Notes: a model not told the origin generated them from the letters alone. A DNA stretch of 64,000 nt from Falsiroseomonas stagni DSM 19981 (GCF_900114315.1 NZ_FOSQ01000002.1:1-64000), one strand, 5' to 3'. Numbered from the stretch's first letter, positions 35,423 through 44,620 are shown. Made by a program: numbers and translations.

Positions 35423-35899
35423 TCAAGCCTCCAGCCCGCGCGCCACCCCCACCAGCTGGTCCAGCGCCGCGTCCCAGCCCTGCTCGAACCCCATGGCCGC
35501 GTGGCGGTCGCGATCCGCGCCATCCTTGTGCAGGACGCGGGCCGTGTAGCGCGTGCCCTCCGCCACTTCCTCGAAGGTCAGCACCGCCGTCATGAAGGGG
35601 TTGGGGCGCGGCCGGAAGCCCGGCAGCAGCGTGTCGGTCCAGACCAGGCGGGAATGCGGCACCACCTCCAGCCAGCAGCCCGGCGGCTCGTTCATCACCT
35701 GGCCCTCGGGGCCCTGCATCACCGTGTGGAAGATGCCCCCGGGGCGGAGGTCCACCTCCGCATGGGTGGTCTTCCAGGGATGCGGCGTGAACCACCGCAT
35801 CAGCAGCGCGGGCTCCGTCCAGCAGCGCCACACCAGCCGCGGCGGCAGCGGGAGGATGCGGGTCTGGACGAGGTCCCGATCGGTCTCGGTGGCAGCCAT
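35423..35899 (-). CDS. SRPBCC (AHSA1-type) protein
   Basis: A 158-residue single START/Bet-v1-like fold protein: LPPRLVWRCWTEPALLMRWF, HAEVDLRPGGIFHTVMQGPEG, RLVWTDTLLPGF and FMTAVLTFEEV, ending GWDAALDQLVGVARG, which is the AHSA1 domain pattern. Such proteins bind small hydrophobic ligands or regulate chaperones; specific role unknown. It is divergent from the zinc-regulated DUF1826 gene and 53 bases upstream of the deacetylase on the same strand. Confidence 0.85.
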   Translation of the reverse strand: MAATETDRDLVQTRILPLPPRLVWRCWTEPALLMRWFTPHPWKTTHAEVDLRPGGIFHTVMQGPEGQVMNEPPGCWLEVVPHSRLVWTDTLLPGFRPRPNPFMTAVLTFEEVAEGTRYTARVLHKDGADRDRHAAMGFEQGWDAALDQLVGVARGLEA

Positions 35900-36060
35900 G
35901 GTCGTTCTTCCCTCCTGCGATGGCCGGTCGATCGGCCCGGGCGGCGCGCGGTGCCCGCCAGCGCTGCCCCATGGTTAACCGTTTACCTAAGTAACCACCA
36001 CCCGGCTGCCCCGTCGAGTCACGCCCGCGTCACCCGGGCCTTGTCCGGCAGCGCGACTAT

Positions 36061-36078
36061 GTTATGTTATACCATATC
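36061..36078. promoter_or_regulatory. Zur (zinc uptake regulator) box
   Basis: An 18-base AT-rich palindrome GTTATGTTATACCATATC in very GC-rich DNA differs at two positions from the alphaproteobacterial Zur consensus GATATGTTATAACATATC (recalled). It lies 17 bases upstream of the DUF1826 start and thus at or near its promoter. The two downstream genes are of types known to be zinc-responsive. Repression by Zn-Zur is inferred. Confidence 0.7.
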
Positions 36079-36094
36079 AAACGGACCCCGTGAG

Positions 36095-36715
36095 ATGCCG
36101 CTCGACCACGTCGAACACGCCTCCCCCCTGGCCGCCATGGCGGTGCTGGCCCCCGTGCTGCGCGATGGCACCAACATCGCGGCCTGGCGCCGCCGCCTGC
36201 CGATCCCGCTCTTCGCCGGCCTCGGGCCGCTCCTCGCCCGCGGTCCCTTCGTCGCGATCGGGGAGGATGCGCCCGACGCCGCCCTCCAGGCGCTGTCCCG
36301 CCAGGTCCCGCTGACCGGCCTGCTGCACGCCGACATCAGCCTCCTCGCCGCCAGCTTCACCGCCCTGACCGGCCAGGACCGCCTGCGCATCCGGCTGGAG
36401 GCACTGCGCGGCCGCGGTTGCCATCGCTGGCACGCCGATGCGGTCGGGCTCCGCCTGCTCTGCACCTATGCGGGGCCGGGGACCGAATGGCTGGACCTTC
36501 CCGGCGGCGCGGCGCTGGCCCGGCGGCTCGACCCCGCCCACCTCATGATGCAGCCGGACAGCCTGGCCACCGGCGATGTCGCGGTGCTGAAGGGGGAGGC
36601 CTGGCCGGGCAATGCCGGGAATGGCTGCATTCACCGATCGCCCCCCAACCCCGATGACGCGCCGCTGCGCCTGGTGCTCTGCCTGGATGAGGCCGGCCGG
36701 TTCCCCGCGCCATGA
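36095..36715 (+). CDS. DUF1826 domain protein (Zur regulon)
   Basis: A 206-residue protein: [47 protein letters not shown] and [20 protein letters not shown] match DUF1826. These carry conserved Cys and His residues (CHRWHAD and CIHRSP) suggesting metal binding or a dioxygenase-like site. It starts at ATG 36095 just downstream of the Zur box and overlaps the next gene by four bases (ATGA at 36712). From family knowledge it is repeatedly linked to zinc limitation; its exact function is unknown. Confidence 0.85.
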   Translation: MPLDHVEHASPLAAMAVLAPVLRDGTNIAAWRRRLPIPLFAGLGPLLARGPFVAIGEDAPDAALQALSRQVPLTGLLHADISLLAASFTALTGQDRLRIRLEALRGRGCHRWHADAVGLRLLCTYAGPGTEWLDLPGGAALARRLDPAHLMMQPDSLATGDVAVLKGEAWPGNAGNGCIHRSPPNPDDAPLRLVLCLDEAGRFPAP

Positions 36716-37938
36716 ACGCCGATCCCCGCCTGCCCGTCACCGTGCTCTCCGGCTTCCTCGGCGCCGGCAAGACCACGCTGCTGAACCATGTCCTGGCGAA
36801 CCGGGAAGGCCGGCGCGTCGCCGTCATCGTCAACGACATGTCGGAGGTGAATATCGACGCCGCCCTTGTCGGCAACGACTCCCATGCGCCCCTCCGGGGC
36901 GACGCGGGCACCATCTCCCGCACCGAGGAACGCCTGGTCGAGATGTCGAATGGCTGCATCTGCTGCACGCTGCGGGAGGACCTGATGCAGGAAGTCGCCA
37001 AGCTGGCGCGGGAGGGCCGCTTCGACGCGCTGCTGATCGAGAGCACCGGCATCGCCGAACCCATGCCCGTCGCCGCCACATTCGACTTCAGGACGGAGGA
37101 TGGCTTCTCCCTCTCCGACATCGCGCGGCTGGACACGATGGTGACGGTGGTGGATGCGGCCGCCTTCCTGGCGGATTACGCCAGCGCCGACAGCCTGCGC
37201 GCACGCGGCCAGGCGACCGGGGAGGAGGACACCCGCCTGCTGGTGGATCTGCTCGTGGAGCAGGTGGAATTCGCCGACGTCATCGTCGTCAACAAGGCGG
37301 ACCGCGTGACGACGGAGGAACTCGGCCGCCTGGCCGGCATCCTCGCCACCTTCAACCCGCGGGCGGAGATCGTGGCCAGCGTCCAGGGCCAGGTGCCGCT
37401 GCGCCATGTGCTGGACACCGGCCGCTTCGATTTCGCGCAAGCCTCCCAGGCCGCCGGCTGGGCGCAGGCGCTGTCCGGCCACCATTTGCCCGAAAGCGAG
37501 GAATTCGGCATCACCAGCTTCGTCTGGCGCGCCCGCCGGCCCCTCCACCCCGCCCGCTTCAAGCGGCTGATCGAAAGCCCCCTGCCCGGCGTGATCCGCG
37601 CCAAGGGCTTCTTCTGGCTCGCCACCCGCATGCCCTGGGCGGGGTCCTGGCAATTGGCCGGCGCCGTCGGCCGGCATGAGGCCGCGGGCTTCTGGTGGGC
37701 CGCCCAGCCGGAGGAACGCTGGCCCGAGGATCCCGACTGGCGCCGCGGCGTGATGGCCAATTGGCAGGAACCCTTCGGCGACCGGCGGCAGGAAATCGTC
37801 TTCATCGGCATCGGCATGGACGAAGCCGCGCTGCGCCGCGCCCTCGATGCCTGCCTGCTGACGGATGCCGAGATGCGCGGCGGCCCCAGGACCTGGGGCC
37901 GCTTCGCCGATCCCTTCCCCGCCTGGCGGCAGGGCTGA
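36712..37938 (+). CDS. zigA: COG0523 (CobW-like) zinc-chaperone GTPase
   Basis: A 408-residue G3E-family GTPase. Walker [17 protein letters not shown], the metal-binding [11 protein letters not shown] (CxCC) loop, the switch/Walker [22 protein letters not shown] as guanine-specificity motif, and a CobW C-terminal domain ([21 protein letters not shown]). It is expected to deliver zinc to client enzymes when zinc is scarce. Overlap with DUF1826 and the upstream Zur box support a zinc-starvation operon. The name zigA is by analogy with other zinc-regulated members. Confidence 0.88.
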   Translation: MNADPRLPVTVLSGFLGAGKTTLLNHVLANREGRRVAVIVNDMSEVNIDAALVGNDSHAPLRGDAGTISRTEERLVEMSNGCICCTLREDLMQEVAKLAREGRFDALLIESTGIAEPMPVAATFDFRTEDGFSLSDIARLDTMVTVVDAAAFLADYASADSLRARGQATGEEDTRLLVDLLVEQVEFADVIVVNKADRVTTEELGRLAGILATFNPRAEIVASVQGQVPLRHVLDTGRFDFAQASQAAGWAQALSGHHLPESEEFGITSFVWRARRPLHPARFKRLIESPLPGVIRAKGFFWLATRMPWAGSWQLAGAVGRHEAAGFWWAAQPEERWPEDPDWRRGVMANWQEPFGDRRQEIVFIGIGMDEAALRRALDACLLTDAEMRGGPRTWGRFADPFPAWRQG

Positions 37939-37941
37939 CCC

Positions 37942-38328
37942 TCACCCCAGCCACCACCACGCAGCCAGGCCCGCCACCGCCACCCACAGCCCCACCACCG
38001 CGACCGCCCCCGCCCGGCTGACCGGGCGCGCGGCGATCGACGTGGCCTGATCCTCCAGCTCGGCCCGCAGCGCCGGCGGGATCATCCGCAGCACCAGCCA
38101 CACCAGGCCGGGCAGCAGGATCAGCTCATCCAGCAGCCCCAGCACCGGGATCACATCCGGGATCAGGTCGATGGGGGAGAAGGCATAGGCCGCGATCCCC
38201 GCCGCCAGCAGCCGCGCCGCCCAGGGCACGCGCGCATCCCGCGCCGCCAGCCACAGCAGGATTGCCTGGCGCTTCAGCGCCCCCGCCCATCGCTTCAGCG
38301 CCCCCGCCCATCGCTTCAGCCGCTCCAT
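37942..38328 (-). CDS. YkvA-like DUF1232 membrane protein
   Basis: A 128-residue protein with the DUF1232 core LLAAGIAAYAFSPIDLIPDV and VLGLLDELILLPGLVWLVLR, followed by a C-terminal helix (AVAVVGLWVAVAGLAAWWWL). The N-terminus carries a seven-residue tandem repeat (WAGALKR twice), encoded by a 21-base repeat. Function is unknown; it is probably integral to the inner membrane. The start at 38328 (MERLKRW) is preferred over a longer in-frame ATG at 38355. It is convergent with zigA. Confidence 0.82.
   Translation of the reverse strand: MERLKRWAGALKRWAGALKRQAILLWLAARDARVPWAARLLAAGIAAYAFSPIDLIPDVIPVLGLLDELILLPGLVWLVLRMIPPALRAELEDQATSIAARPVSRAGAVAVVGLWVAVAGLAAWWWLG
38270..38311 (-). repeat. 21-bp tandem duplication in the DUF1232 gene
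   Basis: Two identical 21-base units (38270-38290 and 38291-38311), with part of a third (38312-38320), encode repeated WAGALKR residues near the N-terminus. It is in frame, so the protein stays intact. Confidence 0.9.
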
Positions 38329-38471
38329 CCATCCCCCCGCCCGGCCACCACGCACGAAACCGTGATCGATGGCGCGTGGCTTGCTTGGCCCCGGGCGCCT
38401 GTCGGGCGCGGGAAGGGGATTGCCTCTTTCCCGTGCACACCGGGCCCATGAAATGCTGCCGGGATGATCAT

Positions 38472-39455
38472 ATGAACCGCCGCCACCTGCTGGCCAGCGC
38501 CCCCGCGCTGGCTCTTCCCCTTCTGCTGCCCGCCGGCGTCCTCGCCCAGGGCGCCTTTCCCAACCGGCCCATCCGGATCGTCAGCCCCTTCTCGGCCGGC
38601 GGCACCTCCGATGGCGTGGTGCGGCTGCTGTCGCCGACGCTGGAGCGGGTGCTCGGCCAGCCCGTCGTGCTGGACAACCGCCCCGGCGCGGGCGGCACCG
38701 TCGGCACCGCGCATATCGCGGCGGAACGGCCGGATGGCTATTCGCTGGTGCTGGCCAATGCCGGGCCGATGGCCATCGCGCAGACGCTGTTCCCCACCCT
38801 GCCCTACGATGTCCGCCGCAGCTTCTCCTACGTCATGCTCGTCGGCGGCGCGCCGATGGTCGTCGGCGTGCGGCCGAACAGCCCCATCCGCAACATGGCG
38901 GACTACCTCGCCGCGGCCCGCGCCCGGCCGGAGGCGATAAGCTACGGCTCCGCCGGCATCGGCTCCGTCGGCCACCTCGCGGGCATGCTCTGGGCCAGCG
39001 AGACCGGGACGCAGCTGCTCCATGTGCCCTTCCGCGGCGGTGGGGAGGCCGAGCAGCAGGTCCTCGGCGGCAGCCTTGAATCGCTGTGGAACACGCTCGG
39101 CGCCCATGCCGGCAGCGTGCGCGGCGGCACGCTGCGGGCGCTGGCGATCACCAGCGGGGAACGCATGTCCACCTTCCCCGACGTGCCGACCATCGTGGAG
39201 GCCGGCTTCCCCGGCGCGACGGCGATCAACTGGTTCGTCCTGGCCGGCCCCGTCGGGCTGCCGGAGGGCGTGGTCACGCGGGTGCGGGAAGCCTTCACCA
39301 TCGCGATCAATGAGCCGGGCATGAAGGACCGCATCGCGGGCCTCGGCGTCCTGCCGATGTCCGATAGCGGCCCCGCCGATGTCCAGGCCTTCGTGAACCG
39401 GGAGGTGGCGCGCTGGGCGCCGATCGTGCGGTCCTCCGGCGCCACGCCGAGCTGA
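38472..39455 (+). CDS. Bug/TctC-family solute receptor
   Basis: A 327-residue exported binding protein: signal NRRHLLASAPALALPLLLPA, then PIRIVSPFSAGGTSDGVVRL (first substrate loop), VVLDNRPGAGGTVGTAHIA, ISYGSAGIGSVGHLAGMLWA and VPFRGGGEAEQQVLGGSLES. The start ATG 38472 gives the standard signal; a second ATG 24 bases upstream is possible. Orphan: no TctAB nearby. It ends just before a strong hairpin shared with recQ. Confidence 0.92.
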   Translation: MNRRHLLASAPALALPLLLPAGVLAQGAFPNRPIRIVSPFSAGGTSDGVVRLLSPTLERVLGQPVVLDNRPGAGGTVGTAHIAAERPDGYSLVLANAGPMAIAQTLFPTLPYDVRRSFSYVMLVGGAPMVVGVRPNSPIRNMADYLAAARARPEAISYGSAGIGSVGHLAGMLWASETGTQLLHVPFRGGGEAEQQVLGGSLESLWNTLGAHAGSVRGGTLRALAITSGERMSTFPDVPTIVEAGFPGATAINWFVLAGPVGLPEGVVTRVREAFTIAINEPGMKDRIAGLGVLPMSDSGPADVQAFVNREVARWAPIVRSSGATPS

Positions 39456-39462
39456 AGACACT

Positions 39463-39489
39463 GTCGGGGGGAGCCATGCTTCCCCCGAC
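39463..39489. terminator. 11-bp hairpin between convergent Bug-receptor and recQ genes
   Basis: GTCGGGGGGAG (39463-39473), loop CCATG, CTTCCCCCGAC (39479-39489), with one G-T pair. It sits exactly between the two stop codons, so it can end transcription from both sides. It lacks long T-tracts. Confidence 0.7.
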
Positions 39490-39493
39490 GGCC

Positions 39494-41374
39494 TCAGTCG
39501 CAGCCGCGCAGCACCCGCAAGACCTCGTCGCCATACCGGTCGAGCTTGGTCCGCCCCACCCCCGGGATCGCGCCCAACTGGTCCAGGCTGCGCGGGCGCG
39601 CGGCGGCGATTTCCGCCAGCGTCTTGTCCTGGAAGATGACATAGGCCGGCACCTGCTGGGCCTGGGCCTCGCCGCGCCGCCAGTCCCGCAGCGCCTCGAA
39701 CACCCGGTCGCCGACCGGCGCGCCGCCGCCGCCGCCCCGCACGCCGCGCGTCCCGCTGCCGGAGGGGGCGTTGCCGGCGCGCAGCACATCCTCCCGCAGC
39801 AGCACCTTCTCCTCCCCCTTCAGGATCGGGCGGGCGGCATCGGTCGGCACCAGTTCGCCATGGTTCTCGACCGCCACGTCCAGCGCGCCCCGCGCCACCA
39901 GCTGCCGCGCCACGCCGCGCCAGGCGAATTCGGACAGATCCTTGCCCACGCCGAAGGTCGGCAGCTGGTCATGCGAGAATTGCGTGACCTTCTCCGTCAT
40001 CTTGCCGCGCAGCACATCGACGACATGCGCGACGCCGAAGCGCCGCCCGGTGCGCAGCACGGCGGAGAGCATCTTCTGCGCCGCCACCGTGCCGTCGAAC
40101 AGCTTGGGCGGCGTCAGGCAGACATCGCAATTGCCGCAGGGGGGGATGTCATCCTCCCCGAAGCAGCGCAGCAGGATCTGGCGGCGGCAGGTCGCGGCTT
40201 CCGCGATCGCGATCATGGCGTCCAGGCGCTGGCGCTCGATCCGCTTCTGCTCCGGCGCCGCCGGGCTTTCCTCGATCCGGTGCCGGGCCAGCGCGATGTC
40301 GCCCGCGCCGTACAGCAGAAGGGCGCGGGCCGGCAGGCCATCGCGGCCGGCGCGGCCGATCTCCTGGTACCAGCTCTCCGGCGATTTCGGCAGGTCGAGG
40401 TGGGCCACCCAGCGCACATCCGGCCGGTCGATCCCCATGCCGAAGGCGATGGTCGCGCACATCACCACGCTGTCGCCACGGGCGAAGCGGCGATGCGCGT
40501 CACGCTTCGCGCCGCCATCCATGCCGGCATGGAAGGCCAGCGCATCCACGCCATCGGCGCGCAGCCATTCCGCCGTCTGCTCCGTCTTGTTGCGGGTGCC
40601 GCAATAGACGATGCCGGCCCCGCCCTTGGAGGCTTCCTCCCGCAGCAGGGCGCGGAGCTGCGCGCGCTCCTGCTCCCGCGGCACGGCCTCGATCCGGATG
40701 TTCGGGCGGTCGAAGCCGCCCCGGAACACCGGATCATCCTGCAGCCCCAGCTGCCGGCGGATATCCTCCACCGTCCGCTGGTCCGCCGTCGCGGTCAGCG
40801 CCAGGCGGGGCGTGCGGGGGAAGCGTTCCGACAGCACGCCGAGGGTTCGGTATTCTGGCCGGAAGTGATGCCCCCACTGGCTGACGCAATGCGCCTCATC
40901 CACCGCGAAGAGCGCGATGGGCAGTTCCTCCAGCCGGTTGAGCATCCCCTCCAGCGTCAGCCGTTCCGGCGAGACGTAGAGCAGCTTGAGGTCGCCCGAA
41001 TGGAGGTCCCGCAGCACGGTCCGGGCCTCGCCTTCCGGCAGGTCCGAATGCAGCGCCGCCGCCGCCACGCCCTGCTGGCGCAGCGCCGCCACCTGGTCCT
41101 CCATCAGGGCAATCAGGGGGCTGACCACCACCCCGACCCCTTCCCGGCACAGCGCCGGCACCTGGAAGCAGAGCGACTTGCCCCCGCCCGTCGGCATGAG
41201 CACCAGGCCGGAGCCCCCGCCCGCGACATGGCGCACCACCTCCTCCTGCCGCCCGCGGAAGCCGGGGTGGCCGAAGACGCGGCCCAGAACCTCGACAGGG
41301 TCCACGAGGCTTTCCATGGCAGGGCTGGCTACGGGGGAGAATCGGCCATCATCGGGCATGGCATCCTGTGCCAT
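39494..41374 (-). CDS. recQ: ATP-dependent DNA helicase RecQ
   Basis: A 3'-5' helicase for recombination and replication-fork repair. The protein has 626 residues from ATG 41374, or 607 from an in-frame ATG at 41317. Helicase motifs: FRGRQEEVVRHV (motif 0), MPTGGGKSLCFQVPAL (I), AVDEAHCVSQWGHHFRPEY (II, DEAH), ALTATA (III), GRAGRDGLPA (VI). The RQC zinc-binding cysteines follow in CRRQILLRCFGEDDIPPCGNC, and a C-terminal HRDC domain (LAEIAAARPRSLDQLGAIPG). All elements of full-length RecQ are present. Confidence 0.96.
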   Translation of the reverse strand: MAQDAMPDDGRFSPVASPAMESLVDPVEVLGRVFGHPGFRGRQEEVVRHVAGGGSGLVLMPTGGGKSLCFQVPALCREGVGVVVSPLIALMEDQVAALRQQGVAAAALHSDLPEGEARTVLRDLHSGDLKLLYVSPERLTLEGMLNRLEELPIALFAVDEAHCVSQWGHHFRPEYRTLGVLSERFPRTPRLALTATADQRTVEDIRRQLGLQDDPVFRGGFDRPNIRIEAVPREQERAQLRALLREEASKGGAGIVYCGTRNKTEQTAEWLRADGVDALAFHAGMDGGAKRDAHRRFARGDSVVMCATIAFGMGIDRPDVRWVAHLDLPKSPESWYQEIGRAGRDGLPARALLLYGAGDIALARHRIEESPAAPEQKRIERQRLDAMIAIAEAATCRRQILLRCFGEDDIPPCGNCDVCLTPPKLFDGTVAAQKMLSAVLRTGRRFGVAHVVDVLRGKMTEKVTQFSHDQLPTFGVGKDLSEFAWRGVARQLVARGALDVAVENHGELVPTDAARPILKGEEKVLLREDVLRAGNAPSGSGTRGVRGGGGGAPVGDRVFEALRDWRRGEAQAQQVPAYVIFQDKTLAEIAAARPRSLDQLGAIPGVGRTKLDRYGDEVLRVLRGCD

Positions 41375-41421
41375 GCCCCGGCCCGCGCGTCATGCGGCGA
41401 TCCGCGCGGGGAAGCTGTCCC

Positions 41422-41835
41422 TCAATTGCCGCCGATATGGATCTCCACCCGGCGGCTCTGCACGGGCACCGCATCGAAGGCGACCGCGCCGCGGCCCTGC
41501 TGGGTGACCTGCGCGCGCGGCACGCCGGCGGCGACCAGTTCGTTCACCACCCGCTCCGCCCGCGCGCGGGAGAGGTTGACCGTCGGCGCGTGGTTCGGAT
41601 CGGGCGCGGAGAAGCCGAGCACCCGCACCGGCGCGCCGGGGTAGCGCCGGGCCACCGCCGCCGCATCGAGGATCACGGCCTTGGCCTCCTCGCTCACGGC
41701 GATGCTGTCATCCTCGAAGAACACGACGCGGACCGGCTGGGCCGCCAGCTGGGCGCCCATCGGGTCGGTCGCGGAACAGGCGGCCACCAGGGGCAGGGCG
41801 AACAGGGCGGCGAGCCCGAAGCTGCGGCGATTCAT
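41422..41835 (-). CDS. OmpA-family lipoprotein
   Basis: A 137-residue protein starting MNRRSFGLAALFALPLVAAC, with the lipobox Cys at position 20. The OmpA peptidoglycan-binding domain follows (RVVFFEDDSIAVSEEAKAVI, RVLGFSAPDP, NLSRARAERVVNELVAAGVP, VQSRRVEIHIGG). Probably anchors the outer membrane to the cell wall. It resembles Pal but is shorter, and no Tol genes are nearby. A longer upstream frame has no supporting features. Confidence 0.85.
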   Translation of the reverse strand: MNRRSFGLAALFALPLVAACSATDPMGAQLAAQPVRVVFFEDDSIAVSEEAKAVILDAAAVARRYPGAPVRVLGFSAPDPNHAPTVNLSRARAERVVNELVAAGVPRAQVTQQGRGAVAFDAVPVQSRRVEIHIGGN

Positions 41836-41998
41836 GACATTGGGCTCCCCAGTTGTGTTGGCGCATTGGTCGCGCGTGGCAGGCCCCCCGTCAATCACGC
41901 AGGCTCCACGACGGGGCCATGACGCCACACGGAATCGGCACTCGCATTCCGGTTGTGTGGCCACCTCTCGTTAACCATTCGTCCCGCATCTTGCGACC

Positions 41999-43042
41999 GT
42001 GCCCGATCAAGCCAGCCCTGCTCCGGTCTCCACCGCCATCCCGCCGCACCGGGGGGGGCTGCCGGATCCTCGTCATTTCGACCCCGTCATCTTCCCGGGC
42101 GCCGAGGCCGGGGAGGTCTGGCCACCCACCCATTTCAACTTCCACGCGCCCTGGATGCATGAGGCGGGCCTGGGCTTCGAACGCGATGCCAGCGGCGGCA
42201 TCGCCGTGGTGCGGTCCTTCGCCCATCTCCGCCTGCTGGTGGATATCGAGACCGCGCACCAGCTTTTCGACCTGGCGCCGGGCAGCCGCGACTTCCGCCT
42301 GCTGCGCCTGATCCCCGCCGCGCTGCGCTGCGTGGAGCGGATCATCCCCGGGGACCCCATGCCAGGGCCCCTGCTGGATGAGGAGGAGGAGGTGCCGGAG
42401 GAGCACCACCTCTACGCCGCCACCACCGCCATGGTGGAACGCCTGGCCGGCCAGGCCGGGGAGGAAGGGCAGGCGCTGGCGGAGGCAATGCGCCGCGTGC
42501 CGCCCGGCCCCGGCATGTTCGAAGCCGCCGTCGCCCGCTGCATCACCCGCTTCGGCTTCCCGATGGCAACGGTGGCCCCCCTCGCCCGGCGCCTGCAGCG
42601 CCTGGCCAATGCCCATGCGCGCGTCCTGGCCACCGCCGCCGCGCAGCCGGATTATGCGGCGATGGAGAAGGTGGTGCTGCGCACGCGCCAGCCACTCGGC
42701 GCCGATCGCGGCTGGGTCGGCGGCGGCTTGCTGACGCGGGCCATGGATGGGCTGCTGCCGCAGATCAGCCGCCCGCGCCGCGCCAGCACCGCCATCCTGG
42801 CGGCGGCCGAGGAAGCGATGCGCCGCCCCCTGCCGCTGGAAGCGCCGACGCGGCTGATCCTGGAACAGGATGGCTACCGGGACCGGCTGCTCGACATCTC
42901 CGTCTTCTGGCGGCGCCTCTCCGCCGCCTGGATGACGGTGGACCCCGACACGACCGACCGGCGGGAGATCGAGGCGCTCGCCCGCAACACGCTGCGGCGC
43001 CTGTCGCTCACCTCGCTCTACCGCGCACCGGACGAGCCCTGA
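41999..43042 (+). CDS. Hypothetical protein, conserved-looking
   Basis: A 347-residue soluble protein from a GTG start at 41999. No domain is recognised. It has no signal peptide or membrane helix; the sequence is rich in Arg, Ala and acidic residues with a long helical C-terminal half (LARRLQRLANAHARVLATAA, PRRASTAILAAAEEAMRRP). Base composition and codon use match the backbone genes, supporting a real gene. It is divergent from the OmpA lipoprotein and convergent with phoB across a branched palindrome. Confidence 0.65.
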   Translation: MPDQASPAPVSTAIPPHRGGLPDPRHFDPVIFPGAEAGEVWPPTHFNFHAPWMHEAGLGFERDASGGIAVVRSFAHLRLLVDIETAHQLFDLAPGSRDFRLLRLIPAALRCVERIIPGDPMPGPLLDEEEEVPEEHHLYAATTAMVERLAGQAGEEGQALAEAMRRVPPGPGMFEAAVARCITRFGFPMATVAPLARRLQRLANAHARVLATAAAQPDYAAMEKVVLRTRQPLGADRGWVGGGLLTRAMDGLLPQISRPRRASTAILAAAEEAMRRPLPLEAPTRLILEQDGYRDRLLDISVFWRRLSAAWMTVDPDTTDRREIEALARNTLRRLSLTSLYRAPDEP

Positions 43043-43081
43043 GGTTCATGCCCCCAAGCGTCGTGCCGAAGGCACGCCTGC

Positions 43082-43140
43082 GGCGTGACGGGCGGCCGCA
43101 TCTGCGGCCTCGGCCGACTGCGTCGGCCGCCAGTCACGCC
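43082..43140. terminator. Three-way-junction palindrome between convergent genes
   Basis: An outer stem GGCGTGAC (43082-43089) with GTCACGCC (43133-43140) encloses two hairpins: GGCCGCA-TC-TGCGGCC (43094-43109) and GGCCGAC-TGC-GTCGGCC (43112-43128). All stems are perfect. It lies between the hypothetical gene and phoB, so a bidirectional terminator or dispersed structured repeat is likely. Confidence 0.65.
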
Positions 43141-43155
43141 ATCATGCCGTCGGTC

Positions 43156-43869
43156 CTACTCCTCCACGTCCAGCGCATAGCCGGCGGAGCGGACGGTGCG
43201 GATGATGTCCGCCTCCCCCTCCCCGTTCACCGCCTTGCGCAGGCGGCGGATATGCACGTCCACGGTACGCGGCTCCACATGGATGTCGCGGCCCCAGACG
43301 GCGTCCAGCAGCTGTTCCCTCGTGAAGACGCGGCCGGGATGGCTCAGGAAGAACTCCAGCAGCCGGTATTCGGTGGGGCCGAGATGCAGCGACCGGCTGC
43401 CCCGCGTCACCCGATGCGCGTCCTGGTCCATCACCAGGTCGGCATAGGTCAGGCGCCCCTTCACCGGCACCGCGCCCGACCGCCGCAGCAGCGCCCGGAT
43501 GCGCGCCAGCAGCGCGTCCATCACGTAGGGCTTGGCGATGTAGTCGTCGGCGCCGGTATCCAGCGCGCGCACCGCGTCCTGGTCCTCCGTCCGCGCCGTC
43601 ACCATGATGATCGGCAGGTCGCGGGTGTTGGGGCGCCGGCGGATCTGGCGGCAGACCTCCAGCCCCGAAAGCTGCGGCAGCATCCAGTCCAGCAGGATCA
43701 AATCCGGCGGGCCTTCGGCGACGCGCAGCAGCGCCTCCTGCCCATCGGTCGCTTCCTCAACACGGAAGCCCTGCTTCTCCAGGTTGTAGCGCAGCAGGGT
43801 CAGCAGCGGCGCCTCGTCCTCCACCACCAGGATGGTGGGCTTGGCCAGGCTGCCAATGGCGTCGGGCAT
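43156..43869 (-). CDS. phoB: Phosphate regulon response regulator
   Basis: OmpR-family transcription factor that activates phosphate-starvation genes. Receiver domain with VVEDEAPLLTLLRYNLEKQG, phosphoacceptor Asp in LILLDWMLPQLSG, KPY near residue 110; C-terminal winged helix LGPTEYRLLEFFLSHPGRVF and EPRTVDVHIRRLRKAVNGEG. The ATG at 43869 (237 residues) has a GAGGGA ribosome site; a GTG at 43884 overlapping the phoU stop is possible. It closes the pst-phoU-phoB run. The sensor kinase phoR is not in the window. Confidence 0.95.
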   Translation of the reverse strand: MPDAIGSLAKPTILVVEDEAPLLTLLRYNLEKQGFRVEEATDGQEALLRVAEGPPDLILLDWMLPQLSGLEVCRQIRRRPNTRDLPIIMVTARTEDQDAVRALDTGADDYIAKPYVMDALLARIRALLRRSGAVPVKGRLTYADLVMDQDAHRVTRGSRSLHLGPTEYRLLEFFLSHPGRVFTREQLLDAVWGRDIHVEPRTVDVHIRRLRKAVNGEGEADIIRTVRSAGYALDVEE

Positions 43870-43880
43870 GGCGTGATCCC

Positions 43881-44603
43881 TCACTCGCGTGGGCGGACGA
43901 CGGCGTAGGCGGAGGCGTCGGCCTTGGGCCGGTCATCCGGCAGGCTGTCGCCGCGCACCGCGTAGTGCACCGTCTCCGCGATGTTGGTGGCGTGGTCGCC
44001 GATGCGTTCCAGGTTCTTGGCGATGAACAGCAGATGCGTGGCCGCGGTGATGTTCCGCGGATCCTCCATCATGAAGGTCAGCATCTCCCGGAAGATGCCG
44101 TTGTAGACATCGTCCACCGGCTCATCCGCCGCCCAGACGCGCTGCGCGGCCTCCGCATCGTCATTCACCAGCGCATCGATGGCGAGCTTCAGGTTCTCCT
44201 GCACCAGCAGCGCCATGCGGCTGAAGCCGTTCAGGCTGCCGATCGCCGGCTGCTGCGCGATGACGATGCTGCGCTTGGCGGCGTTGCGGGCGTAGTCCCC
44301 GATGCGTTCCAGATTGTGGCTCACCTTCATCGCGGCGATGATGAAGCGCAGGTCCATCGCCATCGGCTGGCGGGTGGCCAGGATGCGGATGCAGAAGGTC
44401 TCGATCTCGCGCTCCAGCTGGTCGATCGCGGCGTCGCGGCCGATCACCTCCGTCGCCAGCGAGGCATCGCGCCGCACCAGCGCCACCGTCGCGTCATTCA
44501 CCTGGCGCTCCGCAAGGCCGCCCATCCGCGCCACCATGTCGCGCAGGCGGCGAAGCTGTTCGTCGTAGCTGCGGACGATGTGGTCGCCCTGTTCCATCGG
44601 CAT
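43881..44603 (-). CDS. phoU: Phosphate signalling protein PhoU
   Basis: A 240-residue helical protein with two PhoU repeats, each with its metal-binding signature (MKVSHNLERIGDYARNAAKR and IAKNLERIGDHATNIAETVH). It links the Pst transporter state to the PhoR/PhoB pathway and holds the system off when phosphate is plentiful. The start at 44603 gives MPMEQGDHIVRSYDEQL, the usual N-terminus. It lies 17 bases downstream of pstB and immediately before phoB. Confidence 0.96.
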   Translation of the reverse strand: MPMEQGDHIVRSYDEQLRRLRDMVARMGGLAERQVNDATVALVRRDASLATEVIGRDAAIDQLEREIETFCIRILATRQPMAMDLRFIIAAMKVSHNLERIGDYARNAAKRSIVIAQQPAIGSLNGFSRMALLVQENLKLAIDALVNDDAEAAQRVWAADEPVDDVYNGIFREMLTFMMEDPRNITAATHLLFIAKNLERIGDHATNIAETVHYAVRGDSLPDDRPKADASAYAVVRPRE

Positions 44604-44620
44604 GTGCCCAGCCCTCCCGC

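Noticed and set aside
39476-41644. A 722-codon plus-strand frame over recQ
   Set aside because: Mirror of recQ; no recognisable domain and wrong amino-acid composition.
41925-41960. Imperfect hairpin (CCACACGGAAT with ATTCC and GTGTGG) between the OmpA lipoprotein and the GTG-start gene
   Set aside because: The stem is interrupted by a four-base bulge and a ten-base loop and lies between divergent starts; no functional support.
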